Both the position numbers and the translations under genes were made by a program. A stretch of DNA of 64,000 nucleotides from Monocercomonoides exilis. Taxonomy: Eukaryota > Preaxostyla > Oxymonadida > Polymastigidae. The DNA is taken from positions 967,501-1,031,500 of the forward strand of contig LSRY02000002.1 in the NCBI GenBank assembly GCA_001643675.2. The letters run 5' to 3'. Positions 46,361-56,900 of the stretch are shown here, piece after piece. The notes under the pieces were generated by a model that saw only the letters and a program-made list of their open reading frames with translations, was not told the DNA's origin and made no database searches. The number at the start of each line of letters is the position of its first letter. Position 1 is the first letter of the stretch.

Positions 46361-47364
46361 AATGATGCTGATCTTATTGATTTTGTTGCGATCCATCAGA
46401 GTGAAACGGTCATTGTGAGCAGTGGGAATGAATCGAACGGGAAGCAATGTTGAATTAACACATTTCCATATGATTCAATTAATCATGGGCTTGTGTATCT
46501 GACATCTAAATATGTGAGTCTATTGTATGTTGACGCAGAGAGCGTGATTGGAAGAGAAATAAATCCGAATGAGATGGGTTTTAAAGAAGGAGAAGGAATG
46601 GAGAAAAACACATCTCTGCGGATATTGGATGAGGGATGTCAATTGGGAGGAATAGCGAGTGAAAGAGGATCATCATTTTTCATCCCTGTCTTGGAAGAAG
46701 TGAAGAGCACAACACAGGCGAGTGGGGGCATGGACTTGAGCATTCGTGGGAAGCTGTTTCTTCCTCACAAATTGTCACAAGAGATAAGTATGAAAGATGG
46801 GGATGAAGAGGAGATTGTGAGAAAAGGGATTGAAGAAGAAGGGTTTGTGTCAGAGAATGAGATTCACTCAGTTGTTACACGTTCAGAATGGGGGAAAGTG
46901 AGAGAAGAGACAGAAGTGAGTGTGTGGATTGTGTTTGGAAAAGCTGATTCTCCTTTATCAACAGAGCCATTTATTGTGAAGAACAGAAGTGAAAGTCAGT
47001 CAAGAGGAAATGAAAGAATTGTTGAGGAAGGAAAAGAAGGAAAATCATATTTGTTGCTAATTGTTACAATCATGGCAGCTGTTCTATTAATTGTTTTGAT
47101 TGCGTCTGTGATATTGGCAGTCAGATGGAGAAAACAAAAGAGATGAACAAAGGAATTGGAAGAGATTGTGAATGACACAGTGAAAAAGGATCCGAAGGCA
47201 TTTGAGATGGTGACGATGGAGATGTCACTGGAGGAGCTGCTGAAGAGAGCAGAGAGAGCAGAGAGAGCAGAGAGGGAGGGAGAGAGAGAGAGAGAGGGAA
47301 AGAGATGGAATGAGGGAGGGAAAGGGAAAGGGAAGGCAATTTTGAGAAGAAGACAAAGATGTTG
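46361..47364 (+). pseudogene. Captured fragment of a beta-helix receptor paralogue
   Basis: Similar to the membrane-proximal end of the receptor at 16424-28948, but clearly a different paralogue. Shared order: SLRILDEGCQLGGIASERG (receptor: SLWILNDGCAMSGIGSERE), FFIPVLEEV, EETEVSVWIVFGKADSPLST, FIVKNRSES, NERIVEEGKEGKSYLLLIV with a transmembrane segment, ILAVRWRK, then EEIVNDTVKKDPKAFEMVTM. A stop lies in the upstream part (about 46454), TGA interrupts just after RWRKQKR (47144-47146), and another stop at 47362-47364 ends a degenerate Arg/Glu tract. The kinase-like tail is absent, as is nearly the whole ectodomain. It lies wholly inside the terminal inverted repeats. Confidence 0.85.
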
Positions 47365-48104
47365 AGAAAAGAAGAAGAGGATTGAGAATATGAAGAGAGA
47401 GATAGAGACAAGCGAAGAGAAAGGGATAGAGATAGAGATAGAGAGAGAATTTGAAACTTCTTGAAATGGATATATTGTTCATTCTGTTATTTATTTGTTA
47501 TTTTTTAATCAAGCTATTTTTTCGTAGTTTTTTGATATTCCAAATAAGTGAATCATGGAATTAAAAGACTGGTGAATAAAATGAACACTCTTTTTTCTCA
47601 ATGAACTGATTGAGTATTTAATAAGCGATAAGGAAAAATAAATATGAAATAACTATATTTTTCCTCAATGAAATTCTTTTTAAAGGAGAAACCTTAAAAA
47701 TTCATTCGTTTATTTTTAAAAAGAAATCACAATATGAACATAAAAAAAATTATAGATAATATCAAATTGAATCGTATATCAATTAACGGAATGCTGAAAT
47801 GAACATAAAAAAGAAAAAAACAAAATATGAATAATAAAAATGAACATTTGAGAAATAGAAATATTATGCAATACTAACAAAAAAGAGGAATTAATAAATA
47901 GCATTTTCAAAACTGAATCATTTCTGAAATGAACAAGAATGATCTTTGATATTCAAAATGAAAATGCGCAGCCTGTTGTAGCGAATTCTAAAGTTAATTT
48001 TCATCCATTTGTGTGAATTATAATTAACATAAAGTGAAAGGAAGATTTGCCAGAATTTGCGCAATCTATCATGCAAAAAAGCAAAAGCAAACATCTTGAT
48101 TATG

Positions 48105-48447
48105 TGAAAATATAATTGTGGGATTGATCAATATATTTAATTTTTTAATTTATTTGTTTTTTTTTTGAATGTTTTATTTTTCAAAAATTAATTAATATAA
48201 TAAGAGTATATAATAATTAAAGACCTTTTATACACTTTTTATTTCATAATTATCTTATTTTATTAAAAATTTGTAAAAATACTCATATTTATGGGTCATT
48301 TTTAAAAATGGTTTTTTCATGAGAAACAAAAATTTTTGCGAAAAACCGGTCCATACAAAAGTTTTTAAATAATTTTTGCATTTCAAACATCACAAAACTA
48401 ATGTCTAAAAACAAGAATTACAAAAGGGACGCAGTTTCACTTATGCC
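48105..48447 (-). repeat. Right terminal inverted repeat of the 3-kb element
   Basis: About 343 bp, the inverse of 45429-45770, ending acgcagtttcacttatgcc. Followed immediately by the second copy of the 8-bp target duplication. Confidence 0.88.
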
Positions 48448-49416
48448 ATTCATGGTCAAGCAAAGACATAATCGTGGTCTGCCAAAGAACGCTTGCTCAC
48501 TGCAATTACAACTGCAAGATATTCATCAAAGTTGCAAGTTGGTGTGGACATCACACAACCGTTCAAAAAAGGAGGAAGGAAATGAATAGTCGATAATGAC
48601 ACTTCAAATCAGATAGAAAGAGAAATAAAGAAACTTAACCCGCATTCAACTTTGTGAAAAGTTGCACACGAAATGAAAAATGCAGGCCATTCTATTGGGA
48701 AATCTTCGGTTCATACAATTAAGACAGAAAGAAACAGTGATACACACAAGTTTCCTTTGTTTTCTTTAAAAAGAATAACTGTGTGTCTGTCAGATGATAA
48801 TTCTGAAGAAAATTAACTGCAAAGAATACACTTTGTTGAGAAGCTTATCCAAAACCAACGGGATGGAAATGATTCTTTTTTATTGACGAGATTTCTTGGA
48901 ACATTAGCTGCATCAGAAAGAACGGATAGTCGGAAAAGGAGGATAAAGTGCTTGTTCCTCCCTTTTCCTCTGTTTCAATCTATCACGACCATCACTTCAA
49001 TCTCAATGAACGGAATGGGATATCCAGAAGTTGTTCGAGGAACAATAAACCACGAACTTTTTGAAGCATATTCGAAAAGATTCTTGCTTTCCAGAAAAAC
49101 TTTTGAATCATCAGTTGTTGTCATAGACAATTCGTCATTTAATTATGAGAACACTGATAAAATAATTACAAAATTTGGACACAAAGTTCTGTTTTATTCC
49201 GCTTTCTCTACTGATCTGAATCCTATCGAAAACATTTCTGGTTTCTGGAAAGTCAAAGTTGAAGAAAACTATTTGAAATGGGAGGATGAGTGTCATTTCA
49301 TATCAACAATGCTTCAAACTTTTCAGAAAATAAAAGCATATGAAGTTAGAAAGACAATTATGCACGTGGAAAACGATGTGTGGCCTTGGGTTTTGGACAA
49401 AAAGGATTTGGAATGA

Positions 49417-50452
49417 ACAACTCATATTCCTTGTCCAATTTCATTTCAACTAGTTTTTTCATTTTCAATATTCACTAAATAAAGAAAAGAAATCATAATA
49501 ATCATGAGCTTTTTTAGTTTTATTTTGAAGTTAAAAAGTTGATTGAATAAAAAAGGAAAATGAAAAAAATAGCTCACAAGTGGAATAATATTTCGCTTCA
49601 AGTATTTTCATTTAAAAATTATGCACTTTTCATTGACTATTTCATATAAATAAACACAATAAAAATTGGTTCATTTTTTGACATTCGTGAAATGTTGGAA
49701 AACTTAATGTTTTTATTTCAACGATGCTTGTTTTCGGATATGAAAATCATATTTATTTTGAAATCTAAGAAAGTTAAATAAAGTTATGAGCGAAGCAATT
49801 ATTTTGTGCTTTGTTCATAAAAAGCTTGAAATTCGGTATTTTCCCCCATTTTTTCATTCATTTTTTTGCTAATTATTTTTGTTTTATGTAAATTCGAAAA
49901 GAAAAAAATTCATTTCCATATAAAAAATTGATGTCTTTCTCATTATTTCCGAAAAAAACAAAAAATTGATTTGATAAAAAAAATGCTTGTTTTTTGTTAT
50001 TCAAAAGCATGTATTTTTTTTATATTTTTATTATCAAAGTGATGATTTTTGTAATTGTCATAAACTAATAATAATTTATTTTTCATCAGTTGTAATTTTT
50101 AAAAAACAGTTTTCTTTGAGTCAAAATATTTGATTGGTTAAATAATGACTTGAAGTTTACTGTAATTAATACTCAAAATAAACTTAAAACTTCAGGAATA
50201 AATGAATTTCGAAATTTAATTATTAATTCCGAAATCGAATTATTTTTTTATCGAATTCGAATTATTAATACCGAATTTGTATTATTCTTTCACGAAGATG
50301 AATTATTTTTGGTGTTTGAGAAAAAATAAATAAATGAATAAATAAATAAATTTCTGTGACAATGAATACACATACCAGATGATAATATTGATCTAACGAA
50401 ATAATACTCTTTTTTTAATGTTGGTTCATTTTTTAAAAATTTTTAAAAAATA
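49417..50452. other. AT-rich gap within the transposon island
   Basis: No coding region or clear repeat boundary. The first part is presumably the 3' end of mariner copy B. A run of aataaata units lies near 50325-50350. Confidence 0.4.
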
Positions 50453-52359
50453 TGGGACAAAATTTTATGCTTTATGTACAGATACTCACTGTTCTTGTTA
50501 ATTGTTAATTCTTTTTGTATTATTGAAATAAAGAAAAACAAAGATTTGATGAATATTTTGTTTATTTTATCTTGTTTTTTTTTGTAATGCACCATGAAAT
50601 ATAAATGAAAAAAACTCTTACACATATCAATTGTTCTCCAAGTGTTGTTTATTGCGGAAGTCCTAAATAAACTGACATTTTGTCAATGTTCATTATTCCC
50701 CATAAACCTCTCTTTGTTTGTCTTGTTTTTCTTGTATATGAAAGCGACATTGATTTGTTGTCCAATTTCACAATTTCTTTCACTTTTTTGAAGCTTTCTT
50801 CAAAGATCTGGGCTGTTAAAGGAGTTTTATGATAATCATTCACAAGTCCACTTTCTTTGAATGCAGAAAAAATGTTGATCGATGAAGAAACTTGCAGAAT
50901 GGCATTCACTGCAACCCACAAAAGTTGCTCCATACTATCATGCGTTGAACCTGATCTTACCTGTTGAATTTGAAGTTTCCAAAGAGAAAAAATTAATAAA
51001 TCCAATGACTGCAACAAGTGTTTTGTATTCGGAGGCAAAACCAAAAGCAAAATATTCTCATTATAAAGACGAGTCAATACATTATCCGATAGGTGGATTC
51101 TGCAGCCATCAAGAATCAACACTGCCTGTACGTGTTTATCTGGCAAAATCATTCTTTTAATGTTGATATGAGGAATAAAAACTTTCTCAATCCAGTTTTC
51201 AAACCACTCCTTTGTGAAATATGACGAATTTCCGACTTCTACGCAACCATGAATTCCTATTTGATAGCCTAGAGACCGAAGGGATCTTGTGTTGAACGGT
51301 TTTTGCACCAGAAAACAAGGAGGGACAAAAGTTCCATCAAGTGAAATGCAATGAAGCAATGATAACCCTTTTTATCTCCTCTGTCAACAGGCGTGTGATC
51401 AATTACACGATTCTCATTTGTTCCGACTATAAGGTTCATTTTGTATCTTCATGCGCGTGATAACCTGATTCATCAGCACAGAAGATCATGGATGAATATT
51501 TTCCACACACATATTGAACCAAATGATTTTTCCAGATGATAATGCTTTGTTCCGATATTTTCATTCTTTTTTCTTCTCTTACGCTTGAAGGAACGATCAT
51601 CAATTCCTCGCTCTGCCTTTTTATGAATGAAGAATGAAAATTGTGAGAAGGCGTTTTATGACAAACTTTCGCAACAACTGCTTTTAGCATTTTCGGTGTG
51701 ATTTTCTTTCTTTTATCTCTCAGATTTTTTTAAAATTTCCATGACTCGTTTTACTTGCTTTCGAGTCGTCAACATGTTTTTTTTCTCAATTACCTTTTTC
51801 CTTATTTATCCGGTGCTTTCCTGGCAGACAAGGCTCGGTGTGCAGTTGAGTGCCTTTGCAATTCGCACGTTAGAAGGAATTTTAACTTTTCTCATTTTGC
51901 AAGCGTAGAAGAAGGAACGAATTAATGAAACTTTCGTTTTTGAAGTGTTTCGCGACAAGAAGGTTGAAATGAAGTGGAGGTCCAATTTTGGAATAAATCC
52001 TGTAAAAACTGTTTCAAATGAAGATGTGCAAAAAGTTGAAATAACGAAAGGCATTTCCAATAAAAAGATATACAAATATGTTTAACTGAAACAACCATAA
52101 TAATTAAAGAATTATCGTTGGCAACATTTAACAATTAACATGAACGATGAGTGACTGTATTTTGTTCCACACAATATTTTCTTTCATTTTTCTCAATTTT
52201 TTAAATTTTGCTTATTTTTTGACAGAGAATAAAAGATTTTTTATGCTGCTATTGCAGAAGAACTTAGGAACAAATCTTTGTTTTTTCATAAATGCAAGAA
52301 TTTTATCCCATATAATCAGTTATTTTTAATGGTCAGTGTTTAGCAAAATTTTCGTCCCA
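50453..52359 (-). mobile_element. Pogo/Tigger-like DNA transposon (decayed)
   Basis: A transposase relic on the minus strand lies between short candidate inverted ends: 50453 tgggacaaaattttatgctt, and the inverse of 52340-52359, which reads tgggacgaaaattttgct. Total about 1.9 kb, a normal size for pogo-like elements. A TA duplication is not clearly preserved (TA at left, AG at right), so the ends are tentative. Confidence 0.6.
50649..52075 (-). pseudogene. Pogo/Tigger-like (DDE_1) transposase relic
   Basis: Three minus-strand blocks in different frames make up one transposase. 51806-52075 carries an N-terminal helix-turn-helix-like region (VRIAKALNCTPSLVCQ). 51436-51690 contains the first catalytic block, MIFCADESGYHAHEDTK. 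50649-51359 has HCISLDGTFVPPCFL, the second Asp in VLILDGCRIHLSDNVL, the diagnostic LPPNTKHLLQSLDLLIFSLW with the third Asp, and a C-terminal tail. By my count 35 residues separate the second and third Asp. A frameshift near 51435 joins the last two blocks (the skipped stretch reads MNLIVGTNENRVID in another frame), and stops lie between the first two. The catalytic residues survive but the gene is broken. Confidence 0.85.
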
Positions 52360-52935
52360 AGTGTTATTATCTAAATTGCAGAAATTTTCATTTTAAAGAA
52401 TTATTTGAGTTTTTATTTTTTATTTTTATTTTTATTTTATTTTATTTTTTTGAAAAAAAAAAAATCAATTGTTCATAATAATTTCCAGGTGAGAATGCAT
52501 TTGTCTTGTATAAGAAATCTCTATCAACTTCATAACCAAGCTTTGCCTTAACAACAAACATGAAAAGCAAAAAATTATAAAATAAATAAATAAATTTAAA
52601 AATTAAAAACATCAAAGAAGATAAATAAGAAATGAGAATATGGAATGAAAGAATCAGGGACAGTTGAAAAAAATAAACATAAGACAAAACTCGGTACTTA
52701 TTTCAGTCAAATAATAGAAGTATCAGTGTTGAGAATATGAAAAAACAAAAAATTCATAGAAAATGAAATATCAATTTACAATCAATTATACATATGCATT
52801 TACTGTTCTTTTAATTGTATATTTTTATTAAAATTAAAATAATCAGCCAGCTCACTCGCTAATTTCACTCTTACAAACAGCTGGGTTTTCTCTTTATTAA
52901 GTGACAGCAAGATTTACAGTTTATGTGATATTTTT
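52360..52935. other. AT-rich gap downstream of the small acidic-tail gene
   Basis: No gene seen. Contains a T-rich tract with repeated attttt units (52408-52450) followed by an A run (52453-52465), possibly part of a 3' end or a simple repeat. Confidence 0.45.
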
Positions 52936-53649
52936 TTAAATATCACCTTCTTCTTCATAACCTGCTTCGGGTTCATCCATCGCTTCCTGCTCTTCTTCAT
53001 TTGCTAATAAGCCAGTTTCTTCATCACCTTCTTCATCTGCTGTTGCAACTGCTGAAATGGAAACATCACCCCCCATAGAATCCGCATGATAAGTGGTCGT
53101 AACGACATTTCCATTCTCATCAACGGTTGTTGCTGTTGCTGTAATTTCTGCATTCATCGTTGGAGCCTCGTAGCCTTCTTCATATTCATCACTATCATAG
53201 CTAGTTGATCGAGTACTTGTTGAAGATGAATAACCCATTGATGATGATGAAGATGAAGATGTTGTAACTGTAGTTGAAGAATAGCTTATACCACCTGATG
53301 TGCTTTTTGACGTGCTTTTTGCTTTGCTTTTCCCGGTTGCAGCCTTTGTTTTTCCTTTTGATTTTCCCGCTTTAACTTTTTCTATTCCCTGGTCAATTTT
53401 TTTTGAAACCTGCTTTTGACCTGCAGAAATAACAGTATCCAACAATGTTTGGGGTTCTTTAGATTTTCCTTTTGATGCTGCCGGTTTGGCTGTTTTTTTT
53501 GGATTTCCTCCATTTAATTGTTTTTGAACAGTTTGAGTTGCCGTTTGCTTTGCTGCCTTCAAAAGCTTATCTTCTACTTGTTGTGTTGAAGTGATTCCAA
53601 CAGCTTTTTTAAATGAATCCACAGGAACCTGAGAAAAGCAATCTCCCAT
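52936..53649 (-). CDS. Small Lys-rich/acidic-tail protein with possible dual-acylation N-terminus
   Basis: A 237-residue protein of no recognised family, from ATG at 53647-53649 to TAA. The N-terminus MGDCFSQ has Gly at position 2 and Cys at 4, the arrangement used for N-myristoylation plus palmitoylation, so membrane anchoring is possible. Then come a helical segment (FKKAVGITSTQQVEDKLLKA), a strongly basic Lys/Ser/Gly linker (residues ~55-120), Ser/Thr-rich repeats, a beta-like stretch (EITATATTVDENGNVVTTTY) and an acidic tail (EEEQEAMDEPEAGYEEEGDI). It has no introns or transmembrane segment. Base and codon use look like the host genes rather than the transposons nearby. It is divergent from the PA200-like gene, with 303 bp between start codons. 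Confidence 0.7.
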   Translation of the reverse strand: MGDCFSQVPVDSFKKAVGITSTQQVEDKLLKAAKQTATQTVQKQLNGGNPKKTAKPAASKGKSKEPQTLLDTVISAGQKQVSKKIDQGIEKVKAGKSKGKTKAATGKSKAKSTSKSTSGGISYSSTTVTTSSSSSSSMGYSSSTSTRSTSYDSDEYEEGYEAPTMNAEITATATTVDENGNVVTTTYHADSMGGDVSISAVATADEEGDEETGLLANEEEQEAMDEPEAGYEEEGDI

Positions 53650-53952
53650 CTCGATCTTTGTATTGATCTGGAATTATAATTTCTAATTAATTTCTCATCT
53701 TGTGTTTTTTTAATTACTTTCACAAACAAGTCACGTGAAGCAATCGGAAAGTTTGCGTATTTAATTTTGATAAAAACTATTTTTTGTTTTTTCCTCACAT
53801 GGACATAATTAATTATTTCAAGCAATCGTTTTCTGTTGAGAAATATTTTATCAATCAGAAATAAAATCTTCAGCTCTCCATCCATTTAACATTTCTGATA
53901 TTCCTATTTTCTGTACTTTTTCACACCCAAAAGAAAAATTAATACGCAATTG
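53650..53952. promoter_or_regulatory. Divergent promoter region of two host genes
   Basis: 303 bp separate the start codons of the acylation-motif protein (-) and the PA200-like gene (+). A minus-strand frame across 53690-53885 overlaps the start of the neighbouring gene out of frame and is not accepted. No promoter motif is identified. Confidence 0.35.
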
Positions 53953-56900
53953 ATGGATTTTTTACCTTTTCCAATTGCTCCTAAAGAAAATCAACAACAG
54001 TTATTAAGATATATAAAGAAAAATTTAATTTTTTTTCTTATAACATTTGACTGTTGCTTTCTGAGGAAAGTTTATTCAGCTTTTGTTGTCCTTTTGATTG
54101 GACGTAACAATTATCCATGTGATGAAATTGACAAAATTTGCTCGTTAATTTTGTTAGCATTAACAAAGAATATACCAACAAACCCTCATAAATATTATCT
54201 TTTAAAATTTCTTTGCATTTTATACGGAAAGTTTGAACTCGAAATCTTTTTATTTACAAAAATTAAATACTATATTTCCCTGTCATATTCATCTTGAAGT
54301 AAAAATATCACGAAAGTTTTTGTGAAGTTTGACAGTGCGACTCTTTTGAAGATGTATAAAGCAATCTCAAACTTGGGTAACACTCAATCAGACGATTCGT
54401 ATGTTATTTAAAAGAATATGAACAATTTTCAGAAGTCATTTTCATTTTAATTGTTTTGTTAATTTTCATAGAAAAATCAACGAATTGAAAATGCAGATAT
54501 TCAATTATTTATATTGTAATTTTCATCCTTCGTCTGGAAGCAAAATTTTGTCTCATCTAAGAGCTGAATGCTTTGGTATCAATTTTGACACCAAAAAGTT
54601 CTTTACCAAACTGTACACATTTTTCCCAAAAGTGACGCAAGAAGTTCTTTCAACAAAGCTCGTTGGGGAGCTATTAAAATATTTTGAGATTTCAGGTAGG
54701 AAACATTTTTAAGTCTGCAAAACAAAATAAAAATAAAAAAAAAATATTTATTTAAATTTACAGGTACTGAAGGAAAATTGGCAGGAACTTTGTTTTTTGG
54801 ACGATGCTCGCAATGGGGAAAAATTTTGTGGACAAAAGAGCAGCTTGAACGAGTATTCCGTCCATTTTGGAAAGCTTGGATTGAACATTTGCTTGCATCC
54901 TCCTCAGACAATAGCGGCGGAGCAGATTTTGACTGCTCTGATGATTTTCGTGACCTTGAAAGCGGTTCTGATGCCCTCATCACTGAAGAAGCATATGCCA
55001 TTTTTATAGTCGATCTATTTGGAAAAGGCATAAACGAGACACTGAAAAACATACAAAAAGAACAATGTGTAGGAAACAGTAACAAATGCATCAGAGAAGC
55101 TAACAAGCTGGATAACGAATTACTTGTCGAGAAAAGTTCAAGTGACATTCGAGATTCTACCATTTCTCCTGCAACACAGAAGATTCATTTCACCAACTGT
55201 CCATCGACTTCCACAAGCAACTCGCAAAGCAGCACAACGTTAACAGCTCAGCAGCAGGAAATCAACCATGTTATGAATTCTGTGGCAGCGGAGCAGCTTC
55301 TGATGATTACGAATGGCATTCAGACAGCCTGCGACCCCCAAACGTCGTCTGATGTGAACGAGCCCGCGACGCTGTTTGTGGTTTGGTTTTTGAGAACATT
55401 GTGCTTGCGAGTCGAAAGCAGCTACAACGCCCGCACTTTGGAGCCGCCGTTCCACCAGCTGCTTGGAGAGCCAATGGACCGGGTTGTCGGGCTTGTTCTT
55501 CCGCCGCTGTGGAAGCTGTCGTTCTCGCAGGAGCACGCAATTGTCAAGTCGACACGCACAGGCTGGCTGTTTGCGAGCGAGCTGTGTCCAGGCGCAGTGG
55601 TGGACTTTTTGTGGGAAAAGGACATTTTGTCGTTCACGTCCTCGGTCACAGAGGAGCAGTCGAGCTGTTCGATGAGCATCTGCCTCGGCGTGTTTTCTTC
55701 AATTCTCGTGAGTCTGAGAAGGATTGAAAGAGAAGAAAGAGAAAGAAACGAGGAGATGAAAGAAAACAACAAAGTATTAAATTATGAACAAAGCAACGGA
55801 AACGTGGAAATGGCAGAAAATGAAGTAAACCAAAGAAAATCCGAAATTAACAATGATTTCAGCTTCTCTTCTCACAAAAAAAGCACTTCGACAAATTCAG
55901 GCTCTTCTTCTAGTGAAAGTTCTCTCTCGACAATTCAGAAGGCCATTTTGCTGCTTCAGAACATTCTGGACACGGCTGTCGAGATGTTAGACATGAACAA
56001 CCAGAGTGCTGCAAAGTATGCCTTCAAAATAATCAATTCATTTCTCAGGAGATGCCCAATCATCGACGCGAATGCAATAAAAGTCGAAGCTGCTGATTAT
56101 AATAAGCTCTTAAAGTCCTGCGACTCTTCTTCAGAAACTGACACCGATTTGCATTTGCAATTCCCTGCAAAGCAGTCAAAAGCAGACAATCCTGCAGATG
56201 TTCCTTTTTCAGGTCAAACAAAAGCTTCTTTGGAATCCACCTCACACCACACAAACACATCACACTATCCAATTCACAAAAGCTCACTTCAAAGTTCTTC
56301 TTCATACTTGCCCTTTTCCCAGTCGACGTATTCTGCTCTGCTGAAATTCACTTCATTTCTGCCAGATTGGGCCACTCGGCTTCTCACCCGCGTTCTGTCT
56401 CTCACTCACACCGTTCAGCCGTTTGAGACACACATCTCATTCCAAATGTCGTCTCTTGTGTCCACCACACTCACTTTGCTCTTTTCGCAGGTGAGTTTTC
56501 CCGTTCAGTCAATGCAGCACTCAAATATGACAGAAGGAAGTGATTCTGTGTCGTCTTCAATGCGAATACAGGCACTTTCGTCACAGAAGGCACTGCTGGA
56601 TGGGATGTTTGAGCAAGTTGTGGAGCATCTCTCACAAAACATAGCCACGATGGATGTTGTTGTAGCTGGCGATGTGGCGAATGCGCTGTGCTTTGGTGTG
56701 GGAGTGGAGAAAGTGCTCGAGAAAGTCATTTTCAGAGTCTGGAGGCGCAAAGGATGGTGGCCGATTTGGAAAGACGAGGCAGAGAAAGAGAAAGAGAAAG
56801 AGAATAAAAATAAGAAAGAGAATAAGAAAGTGGAAGGAAATGTCGAAGGCGAAAAGAAAAGTGAAGCGAAATCACGGAAATTTGAAATGAGCGTGTTCAA

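Larger units (their letters stand above)
45429..48447. mobile_element. 3.0-kb non-autonomous element with ~340-bp TIRs carrying a host gene fragment
   Basis: Arms 45429-45770 and 48105-48447 are inverted repeats, near-identical over ~320 bp; differences sit in the outer dozen bases (ggcaaaggtgta against ggcataagtgaa) and at the inner edge. Directly outside lies the same 8-base word attcatgg on both sides (45421-45428 and 48448-48455). Removing the insert and one copy gives gaattcatggtcaagcaaag, which aligns with gaattcttggctagcaaaaa in mariner copy A (from about 42821), confirming insertion into copy B. Long TIRs, a GG start and an 8-bp duplication fit MULE-like or Merlin-like elements. No transposase was seen inside; the interior carries a receptor-gene fragment (46361-47364), as in Pack-MULEs. 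Confidence 0.88.
45028..49416 (+). mobile_element. Mariner/Tc1-like element, copy B, interrupted by a 3-kb insertion
   Basis: The left side begins to resemble copy A at about 45028 (aaagttgatctttccaaaaa against aaagatgatctttccatatt), and homology resumes after the insert to the end of the transposase at 49416. Outer termini could not be fixed. Copies A and B are clearly diverged members of one family, not a recent duplicate. Confidence 0.6.
45124..49416 (+). pseudogene. Mariner/Tc1 transposase relic, copy B, split in two
   Basis: The N-terminal part (45124-45428) reads MSNINLLDVRTTQKTF.. to a helix-turn-helix-like PATLEKRRKLTNLFRIHG and stops at the inserted element (45429-48447). The remainder resumes at 48448. 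Past a stretch with stops, FFIDEISWNISCIRKNG carries the first catalytic Asp (48885), then a frameshift, then TSISMNGMGYPEVVRG, VVVIDNSSFN (second Asp) and STDLNPIENISGFWK (catalytic Glu) to VWPWVLDKK. By my count 33 residues separate the second Asp and the Glu. The triad is kept, unlike copy A, but insertion, stops and frameshift make it inactive. Confidence 0.82.

Noticed and set aside
45429-48447. Maverick/Polinton, suggested by long terminal repeats
   Set aside because: Only 3 kb, no polymerase, integrase or capsid-like genes, and an 8-bp rather than 6-bp target duplication.
52147-52329. 60-codon plus-strand frame near the pogo element's end
   Set aside because: Phe/Ile/Leu-rich product of AT-rich DNA inside the transposon's terminal region.
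53574-53885. 103-codon minus-strand frame upstream of the acylation-motif protein
   Set aside because: Overlaps that gene's start in another frame and lies in the divergent promoter region; AT-type composition.
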